A DNA stretch of 19,899 nt from Hepatocystis sp. ex Piliocolobus tephrosceles (taxonomy: Eukaryota; Apicomplexa; Aconoidasida; Haemosporida; Plasmodiidae): NCBI GenBank assembly GCA_902459845.2, contig CABPSV020000294.1, forward strand, positions 1 through 19,899, read 5' to 3'. Shown here piece by piece: positions 19,832 through 19,899 of the stretch; within the stretch, counting starts at the first letter, position 1, and the number at the start of each line of letters is the position of its first letter. A model generated the notes under the pieces. It was not told where the DNA came from and did not search any database. It was given only the letters and a program-made list of their open reading frames with translations. The position numbers were made by a program, and so were the translations under genes.

Positions 19832-19899
<68 letters not shown>
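16580..19899 (+). CDS. Gene C: repeat-rich basic protein, 3' incomplete
   Basis: Starts at ATG 16580 (MGVESEQDTIF), with an in-frame TAA at 16568-16570 just upstream. I read the frame codon by codon to 19899 with no stop: 1106 codons plus two bases. The 3' end lies beyond the window. I do not recognise the family. In order: an acidic/Asn-rich N terminus; NNTLH repeats (about residues 223-272); NE[R/K]K repeats (about 286-334); a basic region with KKRRGRNKK (458-466), an imperfect AT-hook; EEMKRKKREFK; LRKSYRRKRKLQ near 525; NTTD repeats (618-645); a basic patch TRKLRERKKKFRQDDIYIYD near 927; GNT[V/I] repeats (1004-1075); then K-rich and poly-Asn sequence. There is no signal peptide or membrane segment. 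The basic patches suggest a nuclear, possibly DNA-binding protein, but that is inference. Any conserved domain may lie downstream of the window. Confidence 0.85.
17246..17395 (+). repeat. 15-bp repeat encoding NNTLH/NNTLY, ten units
   Basis: Ten in-frame 15-bp units: six aataatacactacat (NNTLH), then four variants ending tat (NNTLY, one NNILY). The c-to-t change of His to Tyr is confined to the 3' copies, consistent with a two-block expansion. Inside gene C. Confidence 0.93.
17435..17582 (+). repeat. 12-bp repeat encoding NE[R/K][K/N]
   Basis: About twelve in-frame aatgaaagaaaa-type units give NERK, NERN and NEKK tetrapeptides, a strongly charged, probably helical stretch of gene C. The opposite strand reads as Phe/Leu/Ser-rich pseudo-membrane ORFs, which are artefacts. 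Confidence 0.9.
18431..18514 (+). repeat. 12-bp repeat encoding NTT[D/E], seven units
   Basis: Seven units aat-act-ac[t/a]-ga[c/a] encode NTTE, NTTD five times, and NTTE. Third-base t/a changes in the third codon are grouped in adjacent copies. Inside gene C. Confidence 0.92.
19589..19804 (+). repeat. 12-bp repeat encoding GNT[V/I], 18 units
   Basis: Eighteen in-frame units ggt-aac-aca-[g/a]tt at exact 12-bp spacing; the last is GNTT. The fourth position reads I,I,V,V,V,V,I,I,I,V,V,I,V,I,V,I,V,T. Preceding QGSI, DGTL and SGTV already have the same four-residue hydrophobic spacing, so the array appears to have grown from a degenerate ancestral segment. Inside gene C. Confidence 0.94.
19832..19899 (+). 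repeat. Poly-Asn run at window edge
   Basis: At least 22 consecutive aat codons continue to the last base of the window, following a Lys run at 19814-19831. The gene C frame remains open here. Confidence 0.92.

Overview
The window comes from a malaria parasite nuclear chromosome (Plasmodium). The evidence is extreme A+T richness, intergenic DNA built from long A, T and (TA)n tracts, intronless genes with long asparagine runs and in-frame tandem repeats, and a near-certain apicomplexan histone H2B variant. The heavy poly-Asn load fits the falciparum-type (Laverania) lineage best, but I cannot fix the species from sequence alone.

Layout: (1) 1-606, downstream flank of gene A, with a T-rich repeat. 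(2) 607-4566, minus strand, gene A: 1319 aa, low-complexity and coiled-coil, unrecognised, with HNLQNS, Gly/Asp and poly-Asn tracts. (3) 4567-7150, divergent intergenic region. (4) 7151-9058, plus strand, a 635 aa coiled-coil protein that I read as the parasite CFAP91/MAATS1 protein, a radial-spoke-base (calmodulin- and spoke-associated complex) component of the axoneme. (5) 9059-11982, intergenic, with a 12-bp minisatellite and a doubled TGCATGCA site. (6) 11983-12351, plus strand, histone H2B, most likely variant H2B.Z. (7) 12352-16579, a 4.2-kb gene-free region with a 10-bp-phased T-tract array, other minisatellites, a GTGCAC/hairpin site and a 78-base A run. (8) 16580 to the right edge, plus strand, gene C: an incomplete ORF of at least 1106 codons with basic, AT-hook-like patches and four separate in-frame tandem repeats. 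The window ends inside a poly-Asn run, so this gene is easily overlooked as a closed ORF.

There is no operon logic here. Gene A and CFAP91 are divergent, and CFAP91, H2B.Z and gene C are tandem on the plus strand, each with its own large A+T-rich upstream region. CFAP91 points to the male-gamete flagellum, the only flagellated stage. H2B.Z points to the H2A.Z/H2B.Z nucleosomes that mark A+T-rich intergenic DNA of the kind that surrounds it here. I see no tRNA, rRNA, mobile element or CRISPR array.
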